Positions 28,285 through 36,741 of a DNA stretch of 64,000 nucleotides are shown here, piece by piece. The notes under the pieces were generated by a model. The model ran no database searches. It was not told the DNA's origin and was given only the letters and a program-made list of their open reading frames with translations. The translations under genes were made by a program, and so were the position numbers. Numbering within the stretch: position 1 is the first letter of the stretch; each line of letters starts with the position of its first letter. Source of the DNA: Xanthomarina gelatinilytica (GTDB taxonomy: Bacteria; Bacteroidota; Bacteroidia; Flavobacteriales; Flavobacteriaceae); contig NZ_ANLA01000004.1 in the NCBI RefSeq assembly GCF_000348685.1, positions 124,001-188,000 of the forward strand, in the 5' to 3' direction.

Positions 28285-28725
28285 TTATACTTTTTTAATG
28301 ACATTGGTTACAATGCCCCAAATAACAAAATCGTTCTCTTCAGTAATTTTAATAGGCTCATAGTTTTCATTTTCAGGTTGTAGCCATACTCCATCCTTTT
28401 CCACACGTAAACGTTTTACGGTAAATTCACCATCCAGAAAACAAACTGCAATTCTATTGTGAGCAGGCTCAAGGCTTCTGTCAATCACCAATAAATCGTT
28501 ATCGTCCAATCCTGCACCAACCATGCTTTGTCCTGAAACACGTGCATAAAAAGTGGCTAGTTTGTTTTTTACCAGAATGTTGTCCAAAGAGAGCCTTTCT
28601 TCTTTAAAGTCTTCAGCTGGAGAAGGAAATCCTGCTGATATGCCTGTGTCTAAATAAACAGCTCCAGATTGGTTTGAAACATCTGGTGTGAAGAAAGTGA
28701 GGGTTTCTGATTTGTGCATTATCAT
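28285..28725 (-). CDS. umuD: UmuD-like S24-family protein (DNA polymerase V accessory subunit)
   Basis: A 146-residue LexA/UmuD-type protein. Self-cleavage site Ala31-Gly32 (TGISAGFPSP), catalytic Ser67 (GQSMVGAG) and Lys104 (FTVKRL) are all present, so RecA-stimulated cleavage to the active form is expected. There is no N-terminal DNA-binding domain, which argues against LexA. A second possible start (MHKSE) lies 2 codons on. The gene lies downstream of umuC, the reverse of the E. coli order, with 71 bases between them holding a run of 13 T (28774-28786) and a 12-bp palindrome. Confidence 0.92.
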   Translation of the reverse strand: MIMHKSETLTFFTPDVSNQSGAVYLDTGISAGFPSPAEDFKEERLSLDNILVKNKLATFYARVSGQSMVGAGLDDNDLLVIDRSLEPAHNRIAVCFLDGEFTVKRLRVEKDGVWLQPENENYEPIKITEENDFVIWGIVTNVIKKV

Positions 28726-28743
28726 GGGAAAACTTGTTTTAAT

Positions 28744-28755
28744 TTCAATATTGAA
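28744..28755. promoter_or_regulatory. 12-bp palindrome upstream of umuD, candidate operator
   Basis: TTCAATATTGAA is palindromic and lies 19-30 bases before the umuD ATG. The ten bases TATTGAATTT at 28749-28758 recur at 30094-30103, just before umuC, in the same orientation. An SOS-type operator is possible but not established for this phylum. Confidence 0.3.
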
Positions 28756-28796
28756 TTTAGTTTTTATTTATGGTTTTTTTTTTTTTATGGACAAAA

Positions 28797-30083
28797 TTAT
28801 TTCACCTTTAAAATATCGTTTATATTGGTTGTATAGCGTGGTGACAACCGTTCCTGACGCATTTTCCAGGTGCGTTTTAAATCTTGGTTGGCCAGTTTTA
28901 ATTTATGGTCGCCATACTTTCCATTTAGTTTGTCTATGGCATTCATCAAAGGCTTATGTTTTGGGTTTTCTTGCAAAAACAAATGTAATTGATGGTTATT
29001 GGTAGGAACCAGTCCTGTAACTACAACTCCAGCACGTTTATATTTAATCCCTTTTTTAAACATGGCAGTTACGGCCTTTACAGCCTCGTTACTTATAATA
29101 AGGGAGGAGTCTGTTGGGTATGCCAACTGGATCATTTTACTAACACGATGCTGAGGCAAATCTTTTTTGTGCCTATCGCTGCTTAAGCTTACCAAGATGA
29201 TATGACAACTACTTTTTTGTTTGCGCAGTTTTTCGGCACAACTGCTGGCAAAGGTAGATACACGTTCCTTTAAATTATGGATATCTGAAAAGGTATATTC
29301 AAAACTTCTGGTGGTTGCAATGGCCTTTTTTGAAGCTACTTCTTCCAACTGTAAGGTTGGAATGCCTTCCAGGTCTTTTTTTAAACGCCATTCCACAATA
29401 GAAAAGTTCTTTCTAACCCATTCGTCGGGAAGTTGTGTAAACTGATAGGCTGTAAGAATGTGTTTTTCTTTTAAACGCTTGTGCAAGGCACGTCCTATTC
29501 CCCAAACATCTTCAATTTTTAGCCACTTAAGGGCTTTGATGCGTTTGTCTTCAGAATCAATCACGTACACGCCTTTGGTTTGCTCTGGAAATTTACGTGC
29601 AATTTTATTGGCTACCTTGCTTAAAGCTTTGGTTGGTGCCACACCAACACAGGTTGGAATGCCAGTCCATTTTAAAATGCGTTTTCTAATTTGATCTCCA
29701 TATTCCTTAAAGTCAAATCTTTCAGTGTTTTGAGAGTTTTGTGTTATCCCATCAAAGCCTCTAAATTGTAAAAAAGCTTCGTCTATACTATACACTTCCA
29801 CATCTGGCGTGAACTGTTTTAAGATACTCATAACACGACTGCTCATGTCTCCATACAGTGGATAATTAGAAGAAAAAACTTGTACGTTGTGTTCTTTAAA
29901 AAAGGCTTCGTATTTAAAAGCAGGAGCTCCCATGGGCAAACCCAAGGCTTTAGCTTCATCGCTTCGCGCAATCACGCAACCATCGTTATTGCTTAAAATA
30001 GCGACAGGTTTGTGGCGCAAACTAGGGTTAAAAACCCGTTCGCAAGAGGCGTAAAAGTTATTGCAATCTACAAGGGCATACAT
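28797..30083 (-). CDS. umuC: Y-family DNA polymerase V catalytic subunit
   Basis: A 428-residue error-prone translesion polymerase. [20 protein letters not shown] carries the first catalytic Asp (Asp6); [15 protein letters not shown] carries the second acidic pair; [27 protein letters not shown] is the typical fingers region. C-terminal UmuC-specific domain (DUF4113-like) is present to [20 protein letters not shown]. It works with UmuD', RecA and the clamp during SOS-type mutagenesis. umuD follows downstream. Upstream lies a gene-free region of 627 bases. Confidence 0.95.
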   Translation of the reverse strand: MYALVDCNNFYASCERVFNPSLRHKPVAILSNNDGCVIARSDEAKALGLPMGAPAFKYEAFFKEHNVQVFSSNYPLYGDMSSRVMSILKQFTPDVEVYSIDEAFLQFRGFDGITQNSQNTERFDFKEYGDQIRKRILKWTGIPTCVGVAPTKALSKVANKIARKFPEQTKGVYVIDSEDKRIKALKWLKIEDVWGIGRALHKRLKEKHILTAYQFTQLPDEWVRKNFSIVEWRLKKDLEGIPTLQLEEVASKKAIATTRSFEYTFSDIHNLKERVSTFASSCAEKLRKQKSSCHIILVSLSSDRHKKDLPQHRVSKMIQLAYPTDSSLIISNEAVKAVTAMFKKGIKYKRAGVVVTGLVPTNNHQLHLFLQENPKHKPLMNAIDKLNGKYGDHKLKLANQDLKRTWKMRQERLSPRYTTNINDILKVK

Positions 30084-30710
30084 GGCATAAAGGTATTGAA
30101 TTTTTAAAAACGTTAGGTGTTAAAATGTTTGTTGTTTGGTTGAAAAAAAATTGAAGTTCCAATAGCTAGATGTTAAGTTCTATTGCTTGTACCAAAGGCC
30201 CATACAAGTTTCTGACCTATCCTGCTATGGATCTCACTTTAAGAGCAGGTTTTCTTAGGTTGTTTTAGGGTGTGATATGGGGTTTATATTACTTACATAC
30301 GGAGTAACTAGGGAGTAACTACGGGTGAACCCCTAAGGATGCTTTTATTTATAAGGGTTTAGAGCGGTTGAAAACAGGCATAACCTGTATTGATTCAAGG
30401 GAGTGGACTTTGAAAAATTAAGATACGCCTTTTTTCTTAAAGTCCAAAAAAACGAGGCTATTATTTAAGCTGTGTATAGAAAAAATGACCCGTCCTAAAA
30501 TAACTATACAGATTAATAAATAAATCCTGATATCAGGATACAATTCTTTTTCTTAATCCTAAAATGACTGTATATTTTTCATACACTCTCCTACACTATC
30601 TATACTTGAGCCATATTTGAGCTATATAGAAGCTAAACAGTTTGTGGACATATGCTTACTTGAATGAGATTGCCACGTCCTTCGTCCTCGCAATGACAGG
30701 TAGACTTATT
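30084..30710. other. Gene-free structured region between umuC and recX
   Basis: I find no plausible gene in these 627 bases. It holds a direct repeat GGAGTAACTA (30301-30310, 30312-30321), a small hairpin ACAGG/CCTGT (30374-30388), a long nested inverted repeat (GGACTT...TTAAG / CTTAA...AGTCC, 30405-30445), a second nested structure (TATACAG 30505-30511 / CTGTATA 30568-30574) enclosing the perfect palindrome ATCCTGATATCAGGAT (30524-30539), near-direct repeats beginning TCCTAAAATAACT and TCCTAAAATGACT, and a dispersed repeat (30666-30699). It may be a remnant of a mobile element or hold a structured RNA. Confidence 0.5.
30666..30699. repeat. Dispersed repeat (GAGATTGCC...CGCAATGACAG type)
   Basis: The stretch begins GAGATTGCCACGTCC, continues TTCGTCCTCG and ends CAATGACAG. 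I recognise it as a common short intergenic repeat type of Bacteroidota and other bacteria. It lies 12 bases past the end of recX. Confidence 0.6.
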
Positions 30711-31181
30711 TTAAAACAGTTCATGGATCTTATTGTACACCAGGTGGCTTTCCCAACCTCTGTAAAGCAGGTAATCTGCCAATTTCTTTTTTTTCTTTAA
30801 AGGATTGGTTTCTTTAATGCTGGCTGCTTTTTTTTCTGCCAAGGCATGAAAGGTGTTTAAGTAGTCTGCTTCTGAAATGTCCTTAAAAGCTTCCTTGATA
30901 TTGAAAAGGCTAATGTCGCGTTTTTTAAGTTCCAGTTCCAAACGTTTGCGACCCCATTTTTTAACACGGAATTTGCCACGCACATACGATTTTGCAAAAC
31001 GGGTTTCATTAAGAAAATCATGTTCCAGTAAATGCACGATAATCACGTCTATGGCTTCTGGAATCATGCGCATGTTTTTAAGTTTTTGAACCACTTCTTT
31101 GTGGCAACGTTCCTGGTAAGCACAGTAGTTTTCAAGTGTTCGCTTGGCTTCTTCTAAAGTGTAGGTTTTACTGGATTTCAT
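30711..31181 (-). CDS. recX: Regulatory protein RecX
   Basis: A 156-residue protein from MKSSKTYTLEEAKRTLENYC. An ATG 30 bases earlier adds residues unlike the family (MLTNCYYLAA). It consists of three-helix RecX repeats (YCAYQERCHKEVVQKLKNM, HDFLNETRFAKSYVRGKFRVKKWGRKRLELELKKRDI, KKKLADYLLYRGWESHLVYNKI). RecX caps and restrains RecA filaments. Its location near umuDC puts two SOS-related loci together, but a 0.6 kb gap and structured sequence separate them. It is divergent from the large secreted-protein gene. Confidence 0.93.
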   Translation of the reverse strand: MKSSKTYTLEEAKRTLENYCAYQERCHKEVVQKLKNMRMIPEAIDVIIVHLLEHDFLNETRFAKSYVRGKFRVKKWGRKRLELELKKRDISLFNIKEAFKDISEADYLNTFHALAEKKAASIKETNPLKKKKKLADYLLYRGWESHLVYNKIHELF

Positions 31182-31229
31182 GGCTGCAAGATAATAACAA
31201 TTTGTTAACAAGTAAGTAGTTGTGAACCA

Positions 31230-31260
31230 TTGAATTATAAGATAATTTGTGTTATATTTG
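31230..31260 (+). promoter_or_regulatory. Promoter of the 1768-residue secreted-protein gene
   Basis: TTG (31230-31232), a 20-base spacer and TATATTTG (31253-31260) form a full match to the Bacteroidota -33 / -7 promoter. The predicted leader begins with a hairpin GCTCATT-TTTT-AATGAGC (31264-31281). Confidence 0.7.
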
Positions 31261-31299
31261 TGTGCTCATTTTTTAATGAGCCTTAATTAATTATTCCCT

Positions 31300-34200
31300 A
31301 TGATTAAAAAATACTCCCTTGTATTAGCAGCCTTCTTGTGCTTTGTTTTGTCTGGTTTTGGGCAGATTGCTAATGGTGGTTTTGAATTATGGATAAATTC
31401 AACAACACCTACTTCATGGACTACAATAGAAAATATAACTCAAGAATCTACGCCAATAAATGTTCATAGTGGAACTTATTCTGCAAGACATGTTGGTGGA
31501 ACTAGTGATTTAGGCCAAACTATTTACGGTATAATACCTGGAGAAGATTATGAGTTGTCATTTTGGTATAAAGTTATTGAAGATGATGGAACAGATGCAA
31601 GAATTTGGTCTTATTGGAGAAATGGTAGTACTAATATTGACAATAATGACTATGATTCAGAAGATGCTATTAGGGGCCCAAATAATGGGTATCTGCCTAA
31701 TAATTCAGGGGGTTGGACTCAATATAACGTGACGATTACTGCACCAGCAACAGCCGATAATTTTAATTTTGAAGTAAGAACTTATTCTGGAGCTATTGTT
31801 TATTGGGATGATTTTATATTTAATCAAGTGATTTCCTGCACACCTCCAGCCGATCCAGTTGGAAGCATTTCTGGTACAACTCCAGCCTGTAACAATACCA
31901 CTTTAAGTTATTCTGCGCCAAATGCCAATTTATATTGGCAAACAACAGCTACAGGAACTTCAACGGCCAATCCTACAACGGCAACCTATAATGTCTCTAC
32001 ATCAGGCACTTATTATGTTAGGGCTTTTGATGGGGTTTCTTGTTGGTCCACCAATAGCGCGAGTTATGCCGTAACCATAAACAATCCACCGGTAATCAGT
32101 ACTCAGCCTCCAAATAGAAATATTGCGATAGGAAATAACACCACTTTTAATGTGGTAGCTGCCAATGCAACTGGATATCAATGGCAAGTGTCTACCAATG
32201 GAGGTGCCAACTGGAGCAATTTAACCAATGCTGCTCCATATTCCAATGTTTTTACAAATACCTTGAATATTTCCAATGTAACCCTAGGGATGCACAACAA
32301 TCTATATCGCTGTGTGATAAATGCCAATGCTCCTTGTGGCAATCTTAATTCTGCTTCTGGGACTTTAACTGTTTTTAATAACCCTCCTAATAATGCTACT
32401 GGACTGGAAGCTTGTATAGGTGATACAAGTATAGATTTAAGCTGGAATAATTCTTCAAGTGGCGCTACTGGATATATTGTTTTTGTTCAACCTAATGCCA
32501 CCATTCCTTTTATGCCAGCTACAAGTGCTGGAGATGCAGATAGCTATATTGCAAATACCAACTATACTCTAGCCACAACTTATGGAACATTGGGCAGAGC
32601 TGTCTATAAAGGCAGTCTTAATAATATAACCATAATAGGTTTAACCAATGGTTTGGATTATACTTTTAAGGTAGTTGCCTACAATGGTAATACCCTTACA
32701 GGGTGGGCAAGTGGAATTAATTCTTCGGGTTCATGGAATGATACTTTCCTTATTGACACACCTGATGCCAACATTACAAGCGCTTCCATCGCTTCTACAT
32801 CATCTGTAATATCTTGGAATAATCCTTTACCTACATCCTGTTACGAGATATTAATAGTTGCTAACCAAGGAAGTGCAACAACTTTTAATCCTACAGGTGA
32901 TGGTTCTGGTTATATTGCGAACCCAAACTATAGTGGGCCTGATTCTTTTGTATTTAAGGGTAATGCCATCACTACAACAGTAACTGGTTTAACAGATGGC
33001 CTAAACTATTGCTATACCATTTTTGTAAGGAACATAAATACAAATGATTGGTCTAGAGGGAATACTGTTTGTCAAACAACAGGAATTACTTATTGTTCAT
33101 CTAGTGGAGGAACATCTACTAATTCTGGAATTGTGAATGTTCAGTTAAACACTATTAACAATTCATCTGGCTCTACTAATGCTTATACCGACTTTACTGG
33201 GATTACAACAAGCCTCTCTTTAGGTCAACAATATGATTTAAGTGTTAATGTTAATACGGGTGGAAATTATACTTCGCATGTAAAAGTTTGGATTGATTGG
33301 AATCGGGATGGTTCTTTTAACAATTCTTCTAATGAAGCTATAGAATTAGGCACATTAACGAACACCACAAATGGGCAACCTTCCTTATCTCCATTAAACA
33401 TCAGTATCCCTACTAATGCAGCAATTGGAAATGTGAGAATGAGAGTTAGTTCAAAATCTGATAACGGTGAAGGTTATGCTACACCATGTGAAGAAGGTAT
33501 TTTTAATTTTGGCGAAGTAGAAGACTACACCATAAACATTGTACGACCAACAGGGCCAGAAATACACTTGAAAGGTAATAATAATGTTATTAACAATGGA
33601 GATACCACAACCAGTGGTTTGAACAATACGGCTTTTGGTGCAACAAATGTTAGCACATCCATTGTTAAAACCTTTGATATTGAAAGTATTGGTACTGGTA
33701 CTTTGAACTTAACTGGCGCACCACAACTTGTTCAAATTAGTGGAACCCATGCGAGCGATTTTACCGTAACTGCATCCCCTTCCAACTCGATAGCTTCAGG
33801 AACTCAAACATCTTTTGATATTACATTTACGCCATCTGATGTCGGGACACGTATTGCAACCGTTTCTATACAAAACAACGATATTACGGATAGCGAAGAC
33901 CCTTACGTTTTTACTGTTAAAGGGGTTGGGAATGGAAGAGAAATAAATGTTCAAGGAAACAGCATGAATATTCCTAATGGAAATGTAGCTATCAGTCCAT
34001 TGGATCATACTTTTATAGGAAGTGCCAATTTAAATCCTTTAAACCCTACAATAGCATCGAAAACATTTGAAATTGAAAACTTAGGGAATCAATCTTTGAA
34101 TGTTTCTACTATTTCAATCACAGGAGCCGATGCTTTAGATTTTTCAGTAACACCAACAAATTTTTCTGTAGCAGCAGGGAATTCTGAAACCATCACTGTT

Positions 34201-36606
34201 ACTTTTGACCCTTCTACTCTAGGAATTAAAAATGCCATAGTATCTATAGCCAATAATGATATTACTGGAGGAGAAAACCCTTATACATTTGCTATTCAAG
34301 GAAACGCTTTAAATTATACAGAATGTGCTCCAGCTGCTCCTCAAATAATTGTAGCCCAAGATTTTGAATCCAGCACATCTGATACTTGGGCTTATACTGT
34401 GATTCATGCACCTATCCCTAATTATTGGGATGTAACGTCTAATTTATCCATAATTAATGCAGCTCAAAATGGTTCAAATTTTTGGGGGATTACAGATCTG
34501 GAACGTTCCGGACACACGAATCAAACCCATGAAATGCATTTTACACATACAGGTCTTACAGCTTATGAAAATGTTGAATTTAGTTTTTATTATTATACTT
34601 TTGATTTAGACTCTGAAGACAGCTTGGTTTATGAAATATTTTACGACAGTGCCTCTCAGGGTACTGTGGCTTTATTAAAAGATTCTGGTGGATGGACTCA
34701 AGTAACCCATGCAGTTCCTGATACTGTAAACACCTTTGAGATTATAATTTATCCAGATGTAAGTGCTGGATTAACATTTGATGAAGTTGGATTGGATAAC
34801 TTTAAATTAACTTCTACCGTCGATCAAGTTAAAATATGGGATGGATTTGCATGGAATGGAGATGGCTCAGCACCAACATCGTATCAAAAAGCTGTTTTTA
34901 CTGGAGATTATGTTACTGCAAATCATGGTGGTAGTGTTGAAGCTTGTGAATGTGAAATTAATTCAACTGCAACAGTAACAATTTCAAACAACACTTACCT
35001 AAAAGTTGAAAATAATATTTTGGTAGCTGGCGAAATATATGTAGACCCACAAGGATCTCTGGTACAAGTGAATGATTTAGGAACCATGACCCTTACTGGT
35101 ACTGGTAAAAACACTTTATCTAAATTAACTCATCCACTCCAACATTGGTACGATTACACGTATTGGAGTTCTCCTTTAGAAAGTGCCCAAATTGAAAACG
35201 CTTTAATAGACGCCAATGCGAACAGACGATATGTTTACAGAGCCAATTTCTTTAATGACTTACTAATTGAAGATGCAAATACAGGAACTTTTACTCCTGG
35301 TCAAGATGATATTGACGACGATGGAAACGATTGGTTCAATCAGCCTTCTGGAACTATGACTCCAGGTGTAGGATATGCTGCTACCCATAGCAATATAGGT
35401 TTTACGGCAAATCAATCTTATCTATATTTGTTTGAAGGCTCATTAACTTCTGGTGGAGCTTTTAATAATGGCTTTGTAAATGTCCCTATTTATATAGACC
35501 CAACTGTTGTCTATAATAATTGGAATTTTATAGGGAACCCCTATCCTTCTGCTATTAGTGCTCAAACATTTTTTGAAGAAACATCTTCCATTCTTGAAGG
35601 AGTTATTTATTTGTGGTCTCATTATACAAACGCTGATGCTAATGCTCCTGGAAATCAAAATTTAAATTTTTCTCAAGATGATTATGCCATAATTAATTAT
35701 GTTGGAGGAGTGGCTACAGGTTCTGCTTCTGTAAGTGGTTCAAACATACCCAATGGGTATATTGCTTCTGGACAAGGTTTCTTTGTGATAGGAAACAAAT
35801 CTTTTGCAGGTTCTCCTGGGTTTTATAATGAACCTATTTTTAACAACTCCATGAGAGTTACTGGAAATAACAATCAATTTTTTAGAACTTCAACTACAGA
35901 AGCCAACAGGTTATGGGTTAATTTAACTTCGGATAATGGTGTATTTAATCAAGTTCTAATCGGCTACCTTGATGGAGCAACAAATGATGTTGATGCTATG
36001 GCTATTGATGCACTTAGGAACTTATCAACAGGAGCTAACTCTATATTATATTCTCTAATACCAGAATCTGATAAAAAATATGCCATTCAAGGAAAACACC
36101 CTAACAGTTTGAATTTAGATGAAGTTATTCCACTCGGCTTTTACACATCTATAAATGAAGCAACTTTATATAGTTTGTCCATTGAGCAATTTGAAGGGGA
36201 GTTTTTCTCCAATAACAATGTTTTTGTAAAAGACAATCTATTAAACATTATCCATAATTTAAATAATGCTCCTTACACATTCACTTCAGGAGTAGGTGAA
36301 TTTAATGAGCGTTTTGAATTGGTGTTTAGGGACTCTTTCCTTTCGGTAAATGAAGAAGAACTTACTTCAAACCATGTTAGTATCATAGAACATGACAATG
36401 GAGAGGTTACATTTAAGGTTCCAAGTCAATATAAAATACAAACTGTTGATATTATAGACCTTTTAGGAAGAACTGTTTACAACTTAAAAGGAAATAGTTC
36501 CACCGAAACATACAATCTTTCTAATTTAAGCCAGGCAACTTATGTAGCTAGAGTAACTTTAGCAAATGGGCAAGTGCTCACTAAAAAGGCTGTAAAACGT
36601 AAGTAA
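31300..36606 (+). CDS. Giant multidomain secreted protein with T9SS sorting domain
   Basis: A 1768-residue protein with signal peptide (1-21, ending LSGFGQ). In order: a carbohydrate-binding-like jelly roll (about 25-180), Ig/PKD-like region (185-360), two fibronectin-III-like units (370-590), a GEVED domain (595-750; WIDWNRDGSFNNSSNE to FGEVEDYTI), two choice-of-anchor-D/ASPM-like domains (about 756-880 and 880-1005; each with FDITFTPSDVGTRIATV-like strands), a MAM-like region (1010-1165), and a C-terminal module (about 1170-1768) ending in a type IX sorting domain (DIIDLLGRTVYNL to VLTKKAVKRK). The C-terminal module is closely related to that of the protein at 51332-53521. Probably a cell-surface adhesin or matrix protein; no catalytic motif seen. 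Confidence 0.9.
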   Translation: MIKKYSLVLAAFLCFVLSGFGQIANGGFELWINSTTPTSWTTIENITQESTPINVHSGTYSARHVGGTSDLGQTIYGIIPGEDYELSFWYKVIEDDGTDARIWSYWRNGSTNIDNNDYDSEDAIRGPNNGYLPNNSGGWTQYNVTITAPATADNFNFEVRTYSGAIVYWDDFIFNQVISCTPPADPVGSISGTTPACNNTTLSYSAPNANLYWQTTATGTSTANPTTATYNVSTSGTYYVRAFDGVSCWSTNSASYAVTINNPPVISTQPPNRNIAIGNNTTFNVVAANATGYQWQVSTNGGANWSNLTNAAPYSNVFTNTLNISNVTLGMHNNLYRCVINANAPCGNLNSASGTLTVFNNPPNNATGLEACIGDTSIDLSWNNSSSGATGYIVFVQPNATIPFMPATSAGDADSYIANTNYTLATTYGTLGRAVYKGSLNNITIIGLTNGLDYTFKVVAYNGNTLTGWASGINSSGSWNDTFLIDTPDANITSASIASTSSVISWNNPLPTSCYEILIVANQGSATTFNPTGDGSGYIANPNYSGPDSFVFKGNAITTTVTGLTDGLNYCYTIFVRNINTNDWSRGNTVCQTTGITYCSSSGGTSTNSGIVNVQLNTINNSSGSTNAYTDFTGITTSLSLGQQYDLSVNVNTGGNYTSHVKVWIDWNRDGSFNNSSNEAIELGTLTNTTNGQPSLSPLNISIPTNAAIGNVRMRVSSKSDNGEGYATPCEEGIFNFGEVEDYTINIVRPTGPEIHLKGNNNVINNGDTTTSGLNNTAFGATNVSTSIVKTFDIESIGTGTLNLTGAPQLVQISGTHASDFTVTASPSNSIASGTQTSFDITFTPSDVGTRIATVSIQNNDITDSEDPYVFTVKGVGNGREINVQGNSMNIPNGNVAISPLDHTFIGSANLNPLNPTIASKTFEIENLGNQSLNVSTISITGADALDFSVTPTNFSVAAGNSETITVTFDPSTLGIKNAIVSIANNDITGGENPYTFAIQGNALNYTECAPAAPQIIVAQDFESSTSDTWAYTVIHAPIPNYWDVTSNLSIINAAQNGSNFWGITDLERSGHTNQTHEMHFTHTGLTAYENVEFSFYYYTFDLDSEDSLVYEIFYDSASQGTVALLKDSGGWTQVTHAVPDTVNTFEIIIYPDVSAGLTFDEVGLDNFKLTSTVDQVKIWDGFAWNGDGSAPTSYQKAVFTGDYVTANHGGSVEACECEINSTATVTISNNTYLKVENNILVAGEIYVDPQGSLVQVNDLGTMTLTGTGKNTLSKLTHPLQHWYDYTYWSSPLESAQIENALIDANANRRYVYRANFFNDLLIEDANTGTFTPGQDDIDDDGNDWFNQPSGTMTPGVGYAATHSNIGFTANQSYLYLFEGSLTSGGAFNNGFVNVPIYIDPTVVYNNWNFIGNPYPSAISAQTFFEETSSILEGVIYLWSHYTNADANAPGNQNLNFSQDDYAIINYVGGVATGSASVSGSNIPNGYIASGQGFFVIGNKSFAGSPGFYNEPIFNNSMRVTGNNNQFFRTSTTEANRLWVNLTSDNGVFNQVLIGYLDGATNDVDAMAIDALRNLSTGANSILYSLIPESDKKYAIQGKHPNSLNLDEVIPLGFYTSINEATLYSLSIEQFEGEFFSNNNVFVKDNLLNIIHNLNNAPYTFTSGVGEFNERFELVFRDSFLSVNEEELTSNHVSIIEHDNGEVTFKVPSQYKIQTVDIIDLLGRTVYNLKGNSSTETYNLSNLSQATYVARVTLANGQVLTKKAVKRK

Positions 36607-36657
36607 GCTTGTTGTTTAGTTGTTGTTTGTTGTTGAGGAGCGATAATACACTTTGAA

Positions 36658-36684
36658 GACACTTCGACAGGCTGAGTGTGACAC
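36658..36684. repeat. Dispersed repeat (ACACTTCGACAGGCTGAGTG type)
   Basis: GACACTTCGACAGG followed by CTGAGTGTGACAC is a common intergenic repeat type. It lies in the convergent gap between the giant secreted-protein gene and the TonB receptor gene, just before their shared terminator. Confidence 0.6.
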
Positions 36685-36691
36685 AAATTAG

Positions 36692-36729
36692 AAAAAGCCA
36701 CTACAACACATGTTTGTAGTGGCTTTTTT
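36692..36729. terminator. Bidirectional terminator between convergent genes
   Basis: A 15-bp stem AAAAAGCCACTACAA / TTGTAGTGGCTTTTT with a 7-base loop has T runs on both strands. It closes the giant secreted-protein gene (plus) and the TonB receptor gene (minus). Confidence 0.85.
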
Positions 36730-36741
36730 GTTTGTTTTTAG

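Noticed and set aside
28285-30083. umuD/umuC as part of a prophage or plasmid
   Set aside because: No phage, integrase, replication or mobilisation genes adjoin; neighbours are ordinary chromosomal genes.
36607-36640. GTT-rich run resembling a microsatellite
   Set aside because: TTGTTGTTTAGTTGTTGTTTGTTG is irregular, short and outside any gene, so it has no clear meaning.
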